From contig UQMD01000005.1 of NCBI GenBank assembly GCA_900542155.1, positions 1 through 64,000 of the forward strand: DNA of 64,000 nucleotides, written 5' to 3'. Below, in pieces: positions 49,273-57,751 of the stretch. The notes under the pieces were generated by a model. The model had not been told where the DNA came from and did no database searches. It worked only from the letters and a program-made list of their open reading frames with translations. The first letter of the stretch is position 1, and each line of letters begins with the position of its first letter. This DNA is from an uncultured Collinsella sp. Lineage in GTDB: Bacteria; Actinomycetota; Coriobacteriia; Coriobacteriales; Coriobacteriaceae. The translations under genes and the position numbers were made by a program.

Positions 49273-50205
49273 TTACTTGCGATCGAGCTTGCGAACGGCA
49301 ACGCGCTTGCTGTACTCGTCGACGTGACCAAAGTCGCCGATGCCGACGGACTCAGCAACGTTGGCGCCGGTGGCCATAGCGAGCTTCATGGCCTCCTCGA
49401 CGTTGTCGCGATCCCTGTACCACTTGTGCAGGAACGCAGCGAGGGTGCAGTCGCCGGCGCAGACGGAAGAGACAAGCTTGATGTTGAACTCACGCTTGGC
49501 ATACCAGATGTCCTCGCCGTTGGAGAAGTAAGCGTCACCGCGGCTACCACGGGTGAGCAGCACGTTCTGGACGCCGGCCTCGTGAGCCAGCTTCATGGCA
49601 ACGCGGACCTCGTCGTCGGTGTCGACCGGCACGCCGAAGATAGCCTTCATCTCGTGATGGTTCGGCTTAATGAGCAGCGGCTTCTTGTGAGCGAGCTCCT
49701 TGAGCTTGTCGGAGGACAGGTCCAGGACGACGTCGGCGCCACGGGCCTGAGCGTGCTCCATGACCTGAGCCAGGAAGTCGGGCGTAGCTTTGGGAGGCAC
49801 GGAGCCGGAGACGATCAGGCACTCAAGGTCGCCCGCGGTGTCCAGGATGTTGTAGAGCTCCTCCTGATGCTGCGGCGTGATCGGAGCACCGGGGTTCAGG
49901 ATGCCGTACTCGTGCTGGCCATCGTTGACGTAGGTGTTGATGCGCGTGATACCGTCGGTCCAGACCGGGCGGCAGAGGCAACCCAGGTTCATGACCTCCT
50001 CGACGATGAACTTGCCCGTGAAGCCGGCGAAGAAACCGAGCGCGACGGTGTCGACGCCCATCTTCTTAAAGGCGAAGGACACGTCGAGGCCCTTGCCGTT
50101 AGCCGTGTAGCTGGCCGAGCCGGTGCGGACGTTCTCGTCGGGCTCGAGCGGAGAGCTCGAAACCGTCATGTCGACAGCCGGGTTAGCGGTTAGCGTGTAG
50201 AACAT
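49273..50205 (-). CDS. fruK: 1-phosphofructokinase-type PfkB kinase, copy 2
   Basis: A 310-residue paralogue of the kinase at 48.2 kb: MFYTLTANPAVDMTVSSSPL, ANGKGLDVSFAFKKMGVDTV, IVSGSVPPKATPDFL and SVCAGDCTLAAFLHKWY. It is the first of the two after ptsI on the same strand, 75 bp away, so I give it the fruK name, though either copy could be the main enzyme. It makes fructose 1,6-bisphosphate from the fructose 1-phosphate delivered by FruA. The two kinases are similar in length and order of motifs, which fits tandem duplication followed by divergence. Confidence 0.85.
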   Translation of the reverse strand: MFYTLTANPAVDMTVSSSPLEPDENVRTGSASYTANGKGLDVSFAFKKMGVDTVALGFFAGFTGKFIVEEVMNLGCLCRPVWTDGITRINTYVNDGQHEYGILNPGAPITPQHQEELYNILDTAGDLECLIVSGSVPPKATPDFLAQVMEHAQARGADVVLDLSSDKLKELAHKKPLLIKPNHHEMKAIFGVPVDTDDEVRVAMKLAHEAGVQNVLLTRGSRGDAYFSNGEDIWYAKREFNIKLVSSVCAGDCTLAAFLHKWYRDRDNVEEAMKLAMATGANVAESVGIGDFGHVDEYSKRVAVRKLDRK

Positions 50206-50279
50206 TTACAGTACCCCCTGTATATGTGAGGGCCGCGTGGCCGGCCCATTCCAACCACGCGGTTACCTCTGATACCAAA

Positions 50280-51983
50280 TTAGCGAGCTGCGGACTCGAG
50301 CAGTGCCTTGACCTCGGCAGCGGTGTTGCAGGCGAGCGCCTTCTCGGCGAGCTCGTCGCACTCGGCCTTGGTCCACTGGCTGATGGTCTTGCGGGCGCGC
50401 AGGATGGACGGAGCGCTCATCGAGAACTCCGCCAGGCCCCAGCTGATCAGCAGCGGCTCGAGCAACGGATCGGCAGCGGCCTCGCCGCACATACCGACCA
50501 TGATGCCGGCCTTCACGCCGCTCTCGATGATGTTCTTGAGCGAGCGGAGCACGGCGGGATAATAAACCTGGTACAGGTTGGAGATGGTGTCGTTGCCACG
50601 GTCGGCGCACATGGTGTAGCCGATCAGATCGTTGGTACCGATGGAGAAGAAGTCGGCGACCTCGGCCAGGCGGTCAGCGAGCAGCGAGGCGGCAGGCGTC
50701 TCGACCATGATGCCGACCTCGATGTTCTCGTTGAACTTGCGACCCTCTTCGGTCAGCTCGGCCTTGCACTGCTCGACAAGCTCCTTGACGGCCAAGACTT
50801 CCTCGACGCAGGTGACGAGCGGGATCATGATCTTGACGTCACCGAAGGCGCTGGCACGCAGCAGGGCGCGGAGCTGGACCTTGTACTGGTCGGGGTTGGC
50901 CAGGCAGTAACGCACGGCGCGGAAGCCCATGAAGGGGTTCTCTTCCTTAACCATGTGCAGGTACGGAATCTCCTTGTCGCCACCCACATCGAGCGTGCGG
51001 ATGATGACCGGAGCGCCCTTGAGCGCGCTGGCGACCTTACGGTAGGCGTTGAACTGCTCCTCCTCGGAAGGAAGCTCAGCAGAGTCCATGAACAGGAACT
51101 CGGAACGGAACAGGCCGATAGCCTCGGCGTCGTGATCGAGCGCGTTGGGCACGTCATCGGGGTTGCCGATGTTGCAGGCAATGATCTTCTTGATGCCGTC
51201 GGCAGTCACGGACGGCTTGCCGCGGAAGGCCTCGAGAGCCGCCTTCTCGGCAGCGAAAGCCTCGGCCTTGGCAGTGTAAGCGGCGAGCGTCTCCTCATCG
51301 GGATCGGCCTCGACGATACCCTTGCCACCGTCGACGACAACGGTCATGCCGTTGCGCAGTGCGGTGCAGCTGTTGGAAACCGAAAGGACAGCCGGGATCT
51401 CGAGGGCGCGCGCAATGATTGCGGAGTGCGACGTGCGGCCACCAGTCTCGGTGACGATACCGGCAACGTGGGCCTTATCGATCGTGGCGGTCATGGACGG
51501 CGTGAGGTCGTGCACGACAACGACGGTGTTCTCGGGCAGGACGGAAAGGTCGACGACCTCCTTGCCCAGCAGCTCGGCCAGAATACCGGTGCGGATGTCG
51601 GCGATGTCGGCCGCGCGCAGACGGAACATCTCGTCGTCCATGGACAGGAACATGTTCTCGAACATGGTCGAGGTGTCCATGAGCGCCTGCTCGGCGCAGG
51701 TGCCGCCGTCAATGGCGGCGTTGATGGCGTCGGTCATGCCCGGATCCTGAGCCAGGACAATGTGTCCGCTCATGATCTCGGCCTCGGCCTCGCCCACCGT
51801 CTCCTTCATGTGGTCGGCCTGAGCCTGAGTCTTCTCGCAGAAGACCGAAAGAGCGGTCTGATAGCGCTCCTTCTCTGCTGCCGAATCAGCAACCTCGTGC
51901 GGCTCAAACGTCAAGTCGGGATCGACGGCGACCATGACGGTGCCGATACCGATGCCCTCGGAAGCGTTGACTCCCTGATACAT
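50280..51983 (-). CDS. ptsI: PTS enzyme I
   Basis: A 567-residue phosphoenolpyruvate-protein phosphotransferase. It starts MYQGVNASEGIGIGTVMVAV; the HPr-binding helical domain follows; GGRTSHSAIIARALEIPAV near residue 185 contains the phosphorylated His. The C-terminal PEP barrel has GLFRSEFLFMD, RTLDVGGDKEIPYLHM, FSIGTNDLIGYTM and GMCGEAAADPLLEPLL. It takes phosphate from PEP and passes it to HPr, the general start of all PTS uptake. ATG at 51983 is chosen for GAGG 7 nt upstream; MGM two codons earlier is an alternative. Confidence 0.95.
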   Translation of the reverse strand: MYQGVNASEGIGIGTVMVAVDPDLTFEPHEVADSAAEKERYQTALSVFCEKTQAQADHMKETVGEAEAEIMSGHIVLAQDPGMTDAINAAIDGGTCAEQALMDTSTMFENMFLSMDDEMFRLRAADIADIRTGILAELLGKEVVDLSVLPENTVVVVHDLTPSMTATIDKAHVAGIVTETGGRTSHSAIIARALEIPAVLSVSNSCTALRNGMTVVVDGGKGIVEADPDEETLAAYTAKAEAFAAEKAALEAFRGKPSVTADGIKKIIACNIGNPDDVPNALDHDAEAIGLFRSEFLFMDSAELPSEEEQFNAYRKVASALKGAPVIIRTLDVGGDKEIPYLHMVKEENPFMGFRAVRYCLANPDQYKVQLRALLRASAFGDVKIMIPLVTCVEEVLAVKELVEQCKAELTEEGRKFNENIEVGIMVETPAASLLADRLAEVADFFSIGTNDLIGYTMCADRGNDTISNLYQVYYPAVLRSLKNIIESGVKAGIMVGMCGEAAADPLLEPLLISWGLAEFSMSAPSILRARKTISQWTKAECDELAEKALACNTAAEVKALLESAAR

Positions 51984-52041
51984 TCCCATTCCTCTCTCCG
52001 TGTCATGTGATAAAGCGTTTTGCCATATCCATGACAAAAGA

Positions 52042-52071
52042 GCGCAGCTACCTTAAGACAGGTCACTGCGC
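52042..52071 (-). terminator. hairpin terminator between ptsH and ptsI
   Basis: GCGCAG/CTGCGC enclose ACCT/AGGT, and TCTTTTGT follows in the minus direction. Because ptsI lies downstream, it probably reduces rather than blocks read-through, giving more HPr than enzyme I. Confidence 0.7.
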
Positions 52072-52116
52072 CCCCAAATATGAACTTAGTTGTTCAACAT
52101 GCGACCCGTTTGAGTT

Positions 52117-52380
52117 CTACTCGCCAAGACCGCTCTTGATGAGCTCGATGGCAGCAGCCAGAGCCTCGGCCTCGTCGGCGCCGTCGCACTTGACCTCGAC
52201 CTCGGTGCCGCAGGGGATACCAGCAGCCATGAGGGCCATCGGGGACTTGCCGTTGACCTCCTTCTCGGGGGTGACGACCGTCACGTCACAGGCGTACTTG
52301 CCCATGGTGGAGGCGAACAGACCAGCCGGACGCATGTGCAGACCCTGAGGATTAACGAGGGTAGCCTTCTCAGAAACCAT
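52117..52380 (-). CDS. ptsH: PTS phosphocarrier protein HPr
   Basis: An 87-residue HPr. VNPQGLHMRPAGLFAS holds the phosphorylated His at residue 15, and VNGKSPMALMAAGIPCGTEV holds the serine in the position of the HPr kinase site of Gram-positives (GKS). It carries phosphate from enzyme I to FruA and other EII proteins. AAAAGGAG precedes the ATG. Upstream, between about 52435 and 52480, AT-rich sequence with TAATAT may be its promoter; the composite palindrome copy B lies beyond that, in the same orientation relative to this gene as copy A has to sdaA. Confidence 0.95.
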   Translation of the reverse strand: MVSEKATLVNPQGLHMRPAGLFASTMGKYACDVTVVTPEKEVNGKSPMALMAAGIPCGTEVEVKCDGADEAEALAAAIELIKSGLGE

Positions 52381-52520
52381 AGTTGACTCCTTTTTTGTGT
52401 TTAACCCCTGTCATGCATGTGGCAGGAGTCAGATTCACGACGTTGTTTATATTAACTCACATCAAACGGTTTTTCATTGTGTTTCGCACGAATTGTTGGA
52501 CAGTTGTCTGTTCTGTCCGC

Positions 52521-52667
52521 TTGCTCGCCCCGTACCCCGCGCGCGGACCCATGAGATTTCCTGCTCTACAGTCCTGCTCGCACGAAGAGCACATTAAGTG
52601 CTCTTCGGCTCGTGCGGAACTCGCGATAAATCTCATGGCCCCCGCGCGCGGGGTCCGGGGCGAGCAA
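52521..52667 (-). repeat. composite palindrome, copy B: conserved core within 39/40-bp inverted repeats
   Basis: Outer arms at 52521-52559 and 52628-52667 are near-perfect complements (TTGCTCGCCCCG..., then CCCCGCGCGCGG and ATGAGATTT), with three or four differences and a one-base gap. They bear no likeness to the arms of copy A. The core 52560-52627 is the reverse complement of the copy A core. Its inner stem is CGAAGAGCAC/GTGCTCTTCG, where copy A has CGGAGAGCAC/GTGCTCTCCG: a G-C pair in A is an A-T pair here, so pairing is kept. Confidence 0.85.
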
Positions 52668-52775
52668 GCTGCGGAAACTCGGTCGGTCCAAAGTAATATC
52701 GTGCGAACGGAATTCTGGCTGATGACTTGTTCGCGACAAAGACTCGATAGGCAGCCCACTCTATGCCCTTTTGTA

Positions 52776-52842
52776 AGTTGCGGTGAAATAGGGACTGAAT
52801 TTGGGGTTGAATCGTTTAAACAGTCCCCATTTCACCGTAACT
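52776..52842. repeat. 67-bp hairpin repeat, copy 3 of 3 (inverted orientation)
   Basis: It again has 67 bp with AGTTGCGGTGAAATAGGGA at one end; the other end reads ATTTCACCGTAACT. Its loop aligns with copies 1 and 2 only when reverse-complemented (GTTTAA and ATTCAGTCC in common). Extra outer arms CTATGCCCT and AGGGCATAG flank it. It lies past the fruA terminator. The gap 52381-52928 otherwise holds only copy B of the composite palindrome and the ptsH promoter region. Confidence 0.88.
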
Positions 52843-52860
52843 TATGGGAGGGCATAGAAA

Positions 52861-52893
52861 AAGGCGGGGGCTCCTGGTGGAGTCCTCGCCTTT
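52861..52893 (-). terminator. terminator after fruA
   Basis: AAGGCG.GGGCTCC pairs with GGAGTCC.CGCCTT around TGGT, followed in the minus direction by TTTTTCT. Confidence 0.75.
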
Positions 52894-52928
52894 GTTACAG
52901 GGGGCGATGTTATTCGCGTACTGTGGGA

Positions 52929-54932
52929 TTAGACCAGGCGGGCGTTGATCGTCTTGGCGATCTCGGCGGCGTCGGTGGAACCCTTAACGGTGGCACGGAA
53001 GCCCTCGTCCATGAGCGCCTCGGCGACCTTGGACAGGATCTTAAGGTGCGTGGTGCCAGCCTGTGCACCCGGGATGAGCAGGGCGATAGCCACGTTGACG
53101 GGAGCGCCGTCCATGGTGTCCCAACCGGTCACGCCGGACTCGTCCTTAACGACGATGACGGCAGCCTCGGTAATGGCGTCGGACTTGGCATGCGGAATGG
53201 CGAAGCCCTCCATCATGCCCGTGGTGCCCTCGGCCTCGCGGGCCAGGAAGGCGTTCATCACAGCGTCGGCGTCGCTGGCGATACCGGCCTTGACAGCCTG
53301 GTTGGAAACGAAGCTCAGAGCCTCGTCACGAGAAGCGAAGTCCTCGGCGACAAAGACATTCTCAACCTTCACGAAGTCGGCAGCCTCGGCCTTAGGGGCC
53401 TCAACGGCAGCGGCCTTGGAAGCCTCAACCGGCTTGGCTACAGGAGCGGCCTTCTGATTCTTCTCGAAGTCGTACTTCTTGAAGGCCACGAACAGGATGC
53501 CACCGACCACAGCGCCGATGAGGATCGCGAGGACCCACAGCGGACCGTTCTCGACAACGGGCAGGACCAGGAAGCCACCGTGGGGCGCCGGATCGTGGAC
53601 GTTGAACATAATGGTCAGGATCGAGGCGATGGAGGAACCGAGCATCATGATGGGCATGACCGGCCAGATGTTCTTGGTCATGAACGGAATGGCGCCCTCG
53701 GTGATGTGGGTGCAACCAAGAATGAGGTTGACGATACCGGCGTCGTGATCCTCCTGGCTGAAGTACTTCTTGCCGACAACGACAGCGAAGGTAGTGATCA
53801 GCGGCGGAACAATGCAGGCGGCAGAGACGGCAGCCATGAAGTTGGTGCCAAAGTTGTAGGTATCGGTGCCAACGCCGGCAGCCAGTGCCTCGGTGAGCAT
53901 AGCAGTACCGGTGACGTAAGCAGCCTTGTTGACCGGGCCACCCATGTCAAAGGCGCACATGCAGCCGATGGCAAGACCCAGGACAACGGCGCCAGAGGCG
54001 GACAGGCCCTTGAGGAAATCCATCATGGCGGTGTTGATGGCAGCCATGGGGCCCGAAATGCCGAGCATGACCAGGCCGACGATAGCCGTCGAGAACAGCG
54101 GGTACAGGAAGATAGCCTTGAGGCCGTCCAGGTTCTTGGGCAGACCGGCAAAGACCTTCTCGAGCAGCAGGATGACATAGCCAGCGAGGAAGCCGCCGAC
54201 GATGCCGCCCAGGAAGCCGAAGCCCACGCCGGCGCCACCGGCGTCGATCATGCCGGTCTCGGCGTTAACAGGCAGGCCCTGAATGGCGATCATACCGGCA
54301 ACAAAACCAGGGACGAGCGCCGGGCGCTTGCCGATGGATTCGGCGATGTAGGCGGAAAGCACCGGAACCATGAGGTTCATGGCGATGCCGCCGATGATCT
54401 TGAGCATCGCAGCAAAGCTGTTGTAGTCAGACGCCGTCGAATCGAAGGACGTAATGCCCCACAGGAACGAGACGGCGGTCAGGACACCACCGGCAACGAC
54501 GAAGACCAGCATATGGCTGACACCGTTCATAAGGTGCTTGTAGATGACGTGGCCGATGGACTCCTTCTCCTCGGCCTCGTCCTCGACATCGGCAGCGACT
54601 GCAACCGTGCTGTCGCCCTTGGCGGCGAGCGCGCGGTCAATCAGCTTACCGGCGGCCTCAACGGACAGGGCCTTGGAAACACCGACGGAAACCATGGGCT
54701 TGCCGGCGAAACGCTCAGCCTGGACATCCTTATCGGCTGCGACGACGACGGCCTTGGCACCGGCGATCTCGCTCTTGGTGAGCTCGTTCTCGACACCGAC
54801 CTGGCCATGGGTCTCGACCTTAATGGTCAGACCTCGCTCGGCAGCTGCCTTCTCCAGCGCCTCCTTCGCCATGAAGGTGTGCGCGATGCCGGTCGGGCAA
54901 CCGGTGGCGGCGATGATGTCAAACTTAGCCAT
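52929..54932 (-). CDS. fruA: fructose-specific PTS transporter, EIIBCA in one chain
   Basis: A 667-residue protein. Residues 1-100 are EIIB-fru with IIAATGCPTGIAHTFMAK, whose Cys12 accepts phosphate. After a linker, about 150-470 form the EIIC membrane domain (ISFDS..., GFLGGIVGGFLAGYVILLLE). The C-terminal 150 residues are EIIA-fru with GFAIPHAKSDAI, His near 580. It imports fructose and phosphorylates it to fructose 1-phosphate, passed to the FruK-like kinases. The ATG follows AAGGAGGG. It is divergent from rpiR, whose product probably controls it, and separated from ptsH by 548 bp of palindromes. Confidence 0.94.
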   Translation of the reverse strand: MAKFDIIAATGCPTGIAHTFMAKEALEKAAAERGLTIKVETHGQVGVENELTKSEIAGAKAVVVAADKDVQAERFAGKPMVSVGVSKALSVEAAGKLIDRALAAKGDSTVAVAADVEDEAEEKESIGHVIYKHLMNGVSHMLVFVVAGGVLTAVSFLWGITSFDSTASDYNSFAAMLKIIGGIAMNLMVPVLSAYIAESIGKRPALVPGFVAGMIAIQGLPVNAETGMIDAGGAGVGFGFLGGIVGGFLAGYVILLLEKVFAGLPKNLDGLKAIFLYPLFSTAIVGLVMLGISGPMAAINTAMMDFLKGLSASGAVVLGLAIGCMCAFDMGGPVNKAAYVTGTAMLTEALAAGVGTDTYNFGTNFMAAVSAACIVPPLITTFAVVVGKKYFSQEDHDAGIVNLILGCTHITEGAIPFMTKNIWPVMPIMMLGSSIASILTIMFNVHDPAPHGGFLVLPVVENGPLWVLAILIGAVVGGILFVAFKKYDFEKNQKAAPVAKPVEASKAAAVEAPKAEAADFVKVENVFVAEDFASRDEALSFVSNQAVKAGIASDADAVMNAFLAREAEGTTGMMEGFAIPHAKSDAITEAAVIVVKDESGVTGWDTMDGAPVNVAIALLIPGAQAGTTHLKILSKVAEALMDEGFRATVKGSTDAAEIAKTINARLV

Positions 54933-55057
54933 GTGTCCCTCCTTTTTAAGTTTTGCGCCCGCAGGCGCTCCCCTACACGCGCGTCCTTGCGCGCTTTTCC
55001 ACAACTGAAAGATACCAACCTACCGTCCGCGTGAGAAGAGACAAGGCGCAATTCTCC

Positions 55058-55097
55058 GGTGAAAGGTTCTTTCATAACCGTAAACGGTAGGTGAAAG
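55058..55097. promoter_or_regulatory. candidate operator between fruA and rpiR
   Basis: GGTGAAAG occurs twice in direct repeat, starting at 55058 and 55090, 32 bp (about three helical turns) apart. Between them lie GAAAGGTTCTTTC and the palindrome ACCGTAAACGGT (55077-55088). The position between divergent genes suits binding by the RpiR regulator. A TATACT -10-like hexamer lies nearby at 55151, just before rpiR. The role is inferred. Confidence 0.4.
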
Positions 55098-55204
55098 TTT
55101 ACCATCAACACTTGAAACGGCAAGGTGTATCTTGTAATTGAAAATCCCCCTATACTATGACATTACAAAACGAGTCCGATTTTCATGCCAACCAGGAGCC
55201 ATCC

Positions 55205-56062
55205 ATGACCGATAGTAGCAAGAGCGCACTTTCCCTCATTAGTACCCATCAGGGATACAGCGAGTCTGAGCAGCGTATTGTCGACTATATATTGGAGCAC
55301 CAGTCCGAGGCGCCACGCCTCACGGCGGCTCAGCTCTCGCGCGCCGCCGCCACGTCCGAGGCGACCGTTTCGCGCTTCTGCCGCAAGCTTGGCTTTGGCA
55401 GCTTCCGCAGCTTTCAGTTTTCGTTGGCGAGGGATTTGGAAAGCCAGCGCAACGAGGGCCTGACTGACGAAGTCTCGCTCGACAATATGGAGCAGAGCCT
55501 TAAGAACATCCTGGCTGCCAAGGTGAGCGAGCTTAATGCGACCATCGACGGGATCGACCACGATACGTTGGCGGCTGTTGTGCATGCCCTTAAGCATGCA
55601 GGGGTTATTGAGTTTGCGGCTGTGGGCAATACGAACGCGGTCGCGCTCGATGCGACGTTTAAGTTTTCGCAGCTGGGCCTGCGCTGCATGGCGAGCACCA
55701 TTAGCGAGACATCAATCGGCTTTGCGCTCACGTTGCGCCCGGGTGACGTCATCGTGCTCATCTCAAACTCCGGCAAGTCGCGCCGACTGAATCGCATGGC
55801 AAAAGCGGCTCGCGACTGCGGCGCAACCGTAGTCGTCATCAGCAGCGACAGCAAATCCCCGCTCGCGCGCCTGGCAGACTACACTTTTAATACCGTCAAC
55901 CACGAAGCGCTGCTGACGACGGGCGACTTTGCGTTCTCCAAGATCAGCGCCACGATGATCATCGAAGTTATCTACAACTTCCTGCTGCCCGAGATTGAAG
56001 ACGCTCGCGAACATATCAGCTACTACGAGGAGCTCATCCAGCCGGACAAGGTCGTTGAGTAA
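55205..56062 (+). CDS. RpiR/MurR-family transcriptional regulator
   Basis: A 285-residue protein. Residues 1-75 are an RpiR helix-turn-helix (TAAQLSRAAATSEATVSRFC, then RKLGFGSFRSFQFSLA). A SIS phosphosugar-binding domain covers about 110-245 (FAAVGNTNAVALDATFKF, VIVLISNSGKSRRLNRM). It should sense a phosphosugar, fructose 1-phosphate being the obvious candidate beside fruA. ATG at 55205 follows AGGAG by 6 nt. An in-frame ATG 48 nt upstream lacks a ribosome site. Confidence 0.9.
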   Translation: MTDSSKSALSLISTHQGYSESEQRIVDYILEHQSEAPRLTAAQLSRAAATSEATVSRFCRKLGFGSFRSFQFSLARDLESQRNEGLTDEVSLDNMEQSLKNILAAKVSELNATIDGIDHDTLAAVVHALKHAGVIEFAAVGNTNAVALDATFKFSQLGLRCMASTISETSIGFALTLRPGDVIVLISNSGKSRRLNRMAKAARDCGATVVVISSDSKSPLARLADYTFNTVNHEALLTTGDFAFSKISATMIIEVIYNFLLPEIEDAREHISYYEELIQPDKVVE

Positions 56063-56070
56063 AACGCGTA

Positions 56071-56104
56071 GTGGGACAAAAAATTTCAGTCTATTTTGTC
56101 CCAC
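56071..56104. repeat. small inverted repeat between rpiR and recN
   Basis: GTGGGACAAAA and TTTTGTCCCAC are exact 11-bp arms around 12 nt. It lies between convergent genes, so it may act as a shared terminator, though no U-tract follows it. GTGGGACAAAA also occurs at 49205, beside the terminator between the two phosphofructokinase genes. Confidence 0.55.
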
Positions 56105-56122
56105 CAACACCGCTGATACGAC

Positions 56123-57751
56123 CTAGCCTCGAACTTCTTCGAGCATCTGCTTTGCGTGGGCCAAGCTTGCCTCGGACTGATCGCCGCTCAACATGCGGGC
56201 AATCTCGGCGGTACGCGCTTCGCCGGTTACCTCGTCCAAATGCGTCTGGGGAACATCGCCCGGCTCCTTGCTGACAACATAATGCTTGTCGGCCATGACG
56301 GCGACTTGCGCCAAGTGGGTTACGACAATCACTTGATGCGTAGCGGCAAGATCGGCCAGCACACCAGCAAGAGCACGAGCCGTGGAGCCGCCGACACCGG
56401 CATCGACCTCGTCAAATACCAGTGTGTCGACGCCGTCAGCATTACCCAAGACCACCTTGCTCGCCAGCATGACGCGGCTGAGCTCGCCGCCCGAGGCAAT
56501 GCGGCGCAGGGGACGCGGCGTCAAGCCGACACCGCTGCGATACAAAAGCTCGTAGCTTGAAGGACCCGCCGGCGTCCACTCGGCGCGCGGAAGATCACGC
56601 GACTCCCAAACGAGCTCGGCGCCGCCCATCTCCAGGCGCGCCATTTGGCGGCCAACCTCGTGACAAAAACGCGGAGCAGCGGTATTACGCGCACGCTTGA
56701 GTGCCTTGGCGGCAGCGAACAGCTCGCGCTCGGCGCTCCCGAGTGCCTCACGCGCCTTTTTGATCTGTTCATCGCCATCATCGACCAGGGACATCAGCTC
56801 TTGCGAGCGATCGCGCATGGCAAAAACATCGTCCATGGTGGGACCCCACTGACGCAACAGGCCCTTGAGATCGGAATACCGCTCACGCATGCGAGCGAGC
56901 TCGCGCGGGTCGAAGGCGACGCCATCGCGATAGGCACGAAGCTCGTTCGCGCTATCCTCAAGGGAGATGCAGGCATCCGAAAGCGCATCGGCAATGTCGC
57001 CCAGTTTGCGATCGACGGTAGCCATACGGGAAAGCTCTGCCACGGCGCTGTTCACGGCATCGAGCGCTCCACCTTCGGCGGCAAGCGATGCATGGGCATC
57101 GTTAGCTGTGGCAACCAGTACCTCGGCATGTTCGGAGCGCGGCAGCAGTTCCTCGAGTTCCTCATACTCACCCGGCTTGGGGTCGACCTCGGCGATACGC
57201 TCCAGGGCGAAGCGCGCCTCCTCGACGCGACTCCCCTGCGCACGCGACGCCTCCTCTACGCGACGGACCTCCTTGGCAGCCGCACGCGACGCCTTGAAGC
57301 AGGCACGGTAACGGTCGAGCGCCTCGAGCGCAGAGCGACCAGCCCAGGCATCAACCATGGCAACATGATGCGCCGGATCGAGCAGACGCTGATGTTCATG
57401 CTGGCCGCACAGATCCATCATCACGCCAACGCGCTCCGAAAGCTCGCGCACACTGGCGATGCGGCCGTCAATCTTGACGCGGCTGCGACCCTCGGCAGAA
57501 AGGCTGCGCTGCACGGTAAAGCCCTCCGTGTCGTGCGGGCCGTCGAACAAGCGTGCCTCGACGCTCGCCAGCGCCTCTCCCTCGCGCACGGTCGACGAAT
57601 CTGCACGCTCGCCCAAAATGAGCTTGAGCGCCGAGAGCAGCGCGGTCTTGCCGGCACCGGTCTCGCCAGTCAAAACCGTTAGGCCCGCACTCGGCACCAG
57701 CGTCGCCTCGCGAATGAGTGCAATGTTGGAAACCTGCAGCTCATCGATCAT
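56123..57751 (-). CDS. recN: DNA repair ATPase RecN
   Basis: A 542-residue SMC-like protein. ATP binding starts with LTVLTGETGAGKTALLSALK near residue 28 (Walker A); coiled-coil regions lie about 160-350; LSRVMLASKVVL is the signature and DTLVFDEVDAGVGGSTARAL is Walker B. RecN helps process double-strand breaks. Its start overlaps the end of nadK by 11 bp. No LexA-like box is visible directly before it because it lies inside the operon. It is the last gene of the aroK-to-recN run on this strand. Confidence 0.93.
   Translation of the reverse strand: MIDELQVSNIALIREATLVPSAGLTVLTGETGAGKTALLSALKLILGERADSSTVREGEALASVEARLFDGPHDTEGFTVQRSLSAEGRSRVKIDGRIASVRELSERVGVMMDLCGQHEHQRLLDPAHHVAMVDAWAGRSALEALDRYRACFKASRAAAKEVRRVEEASRAQGSRVEEARFALERIAEVDPKPGEYEELEELLPRSEHAEVLVATANDAHASLAAEGGALDAVNSAVAELSRMATVDRKLGDIADALSDACISLEDSANELRAYRDGVAFDPRELARMRERYSDLKGLLRQWGPTMDDVFAMRDRSQELMSLVDDGDEQIKKAREALGSAERELFAAAKALKRARNTAAPRFCHEVGRQMARLEMGGAELVWESRDLPRAEWTPAGPSSYELLYRSGVGLTPRPLRRIASGGELSRVMLASKVVLGNADGVDTLVFDEVDAGVGGSTARALAGVLADLAATHQVIVVTHLAQVAVMADKHYVVSKEPGDVPQTHLDEVTGEARTAEIARMLSGDQSEASLAHAKQMLEEVRG

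Noticed and set aside
50226..52010. 594-codon open frame on the plus strand
   Set aside because: Antisense to ptsI.
52383..55034. 883-codon open frame on the plus strand
   Set aside because: It is antisense to fruA over most of its length and runs through two palindromes; its composition (Asp/Gly/His/Val-rich) is that of the reverse complement of a GC-rich gene. fruA has all family motifs.
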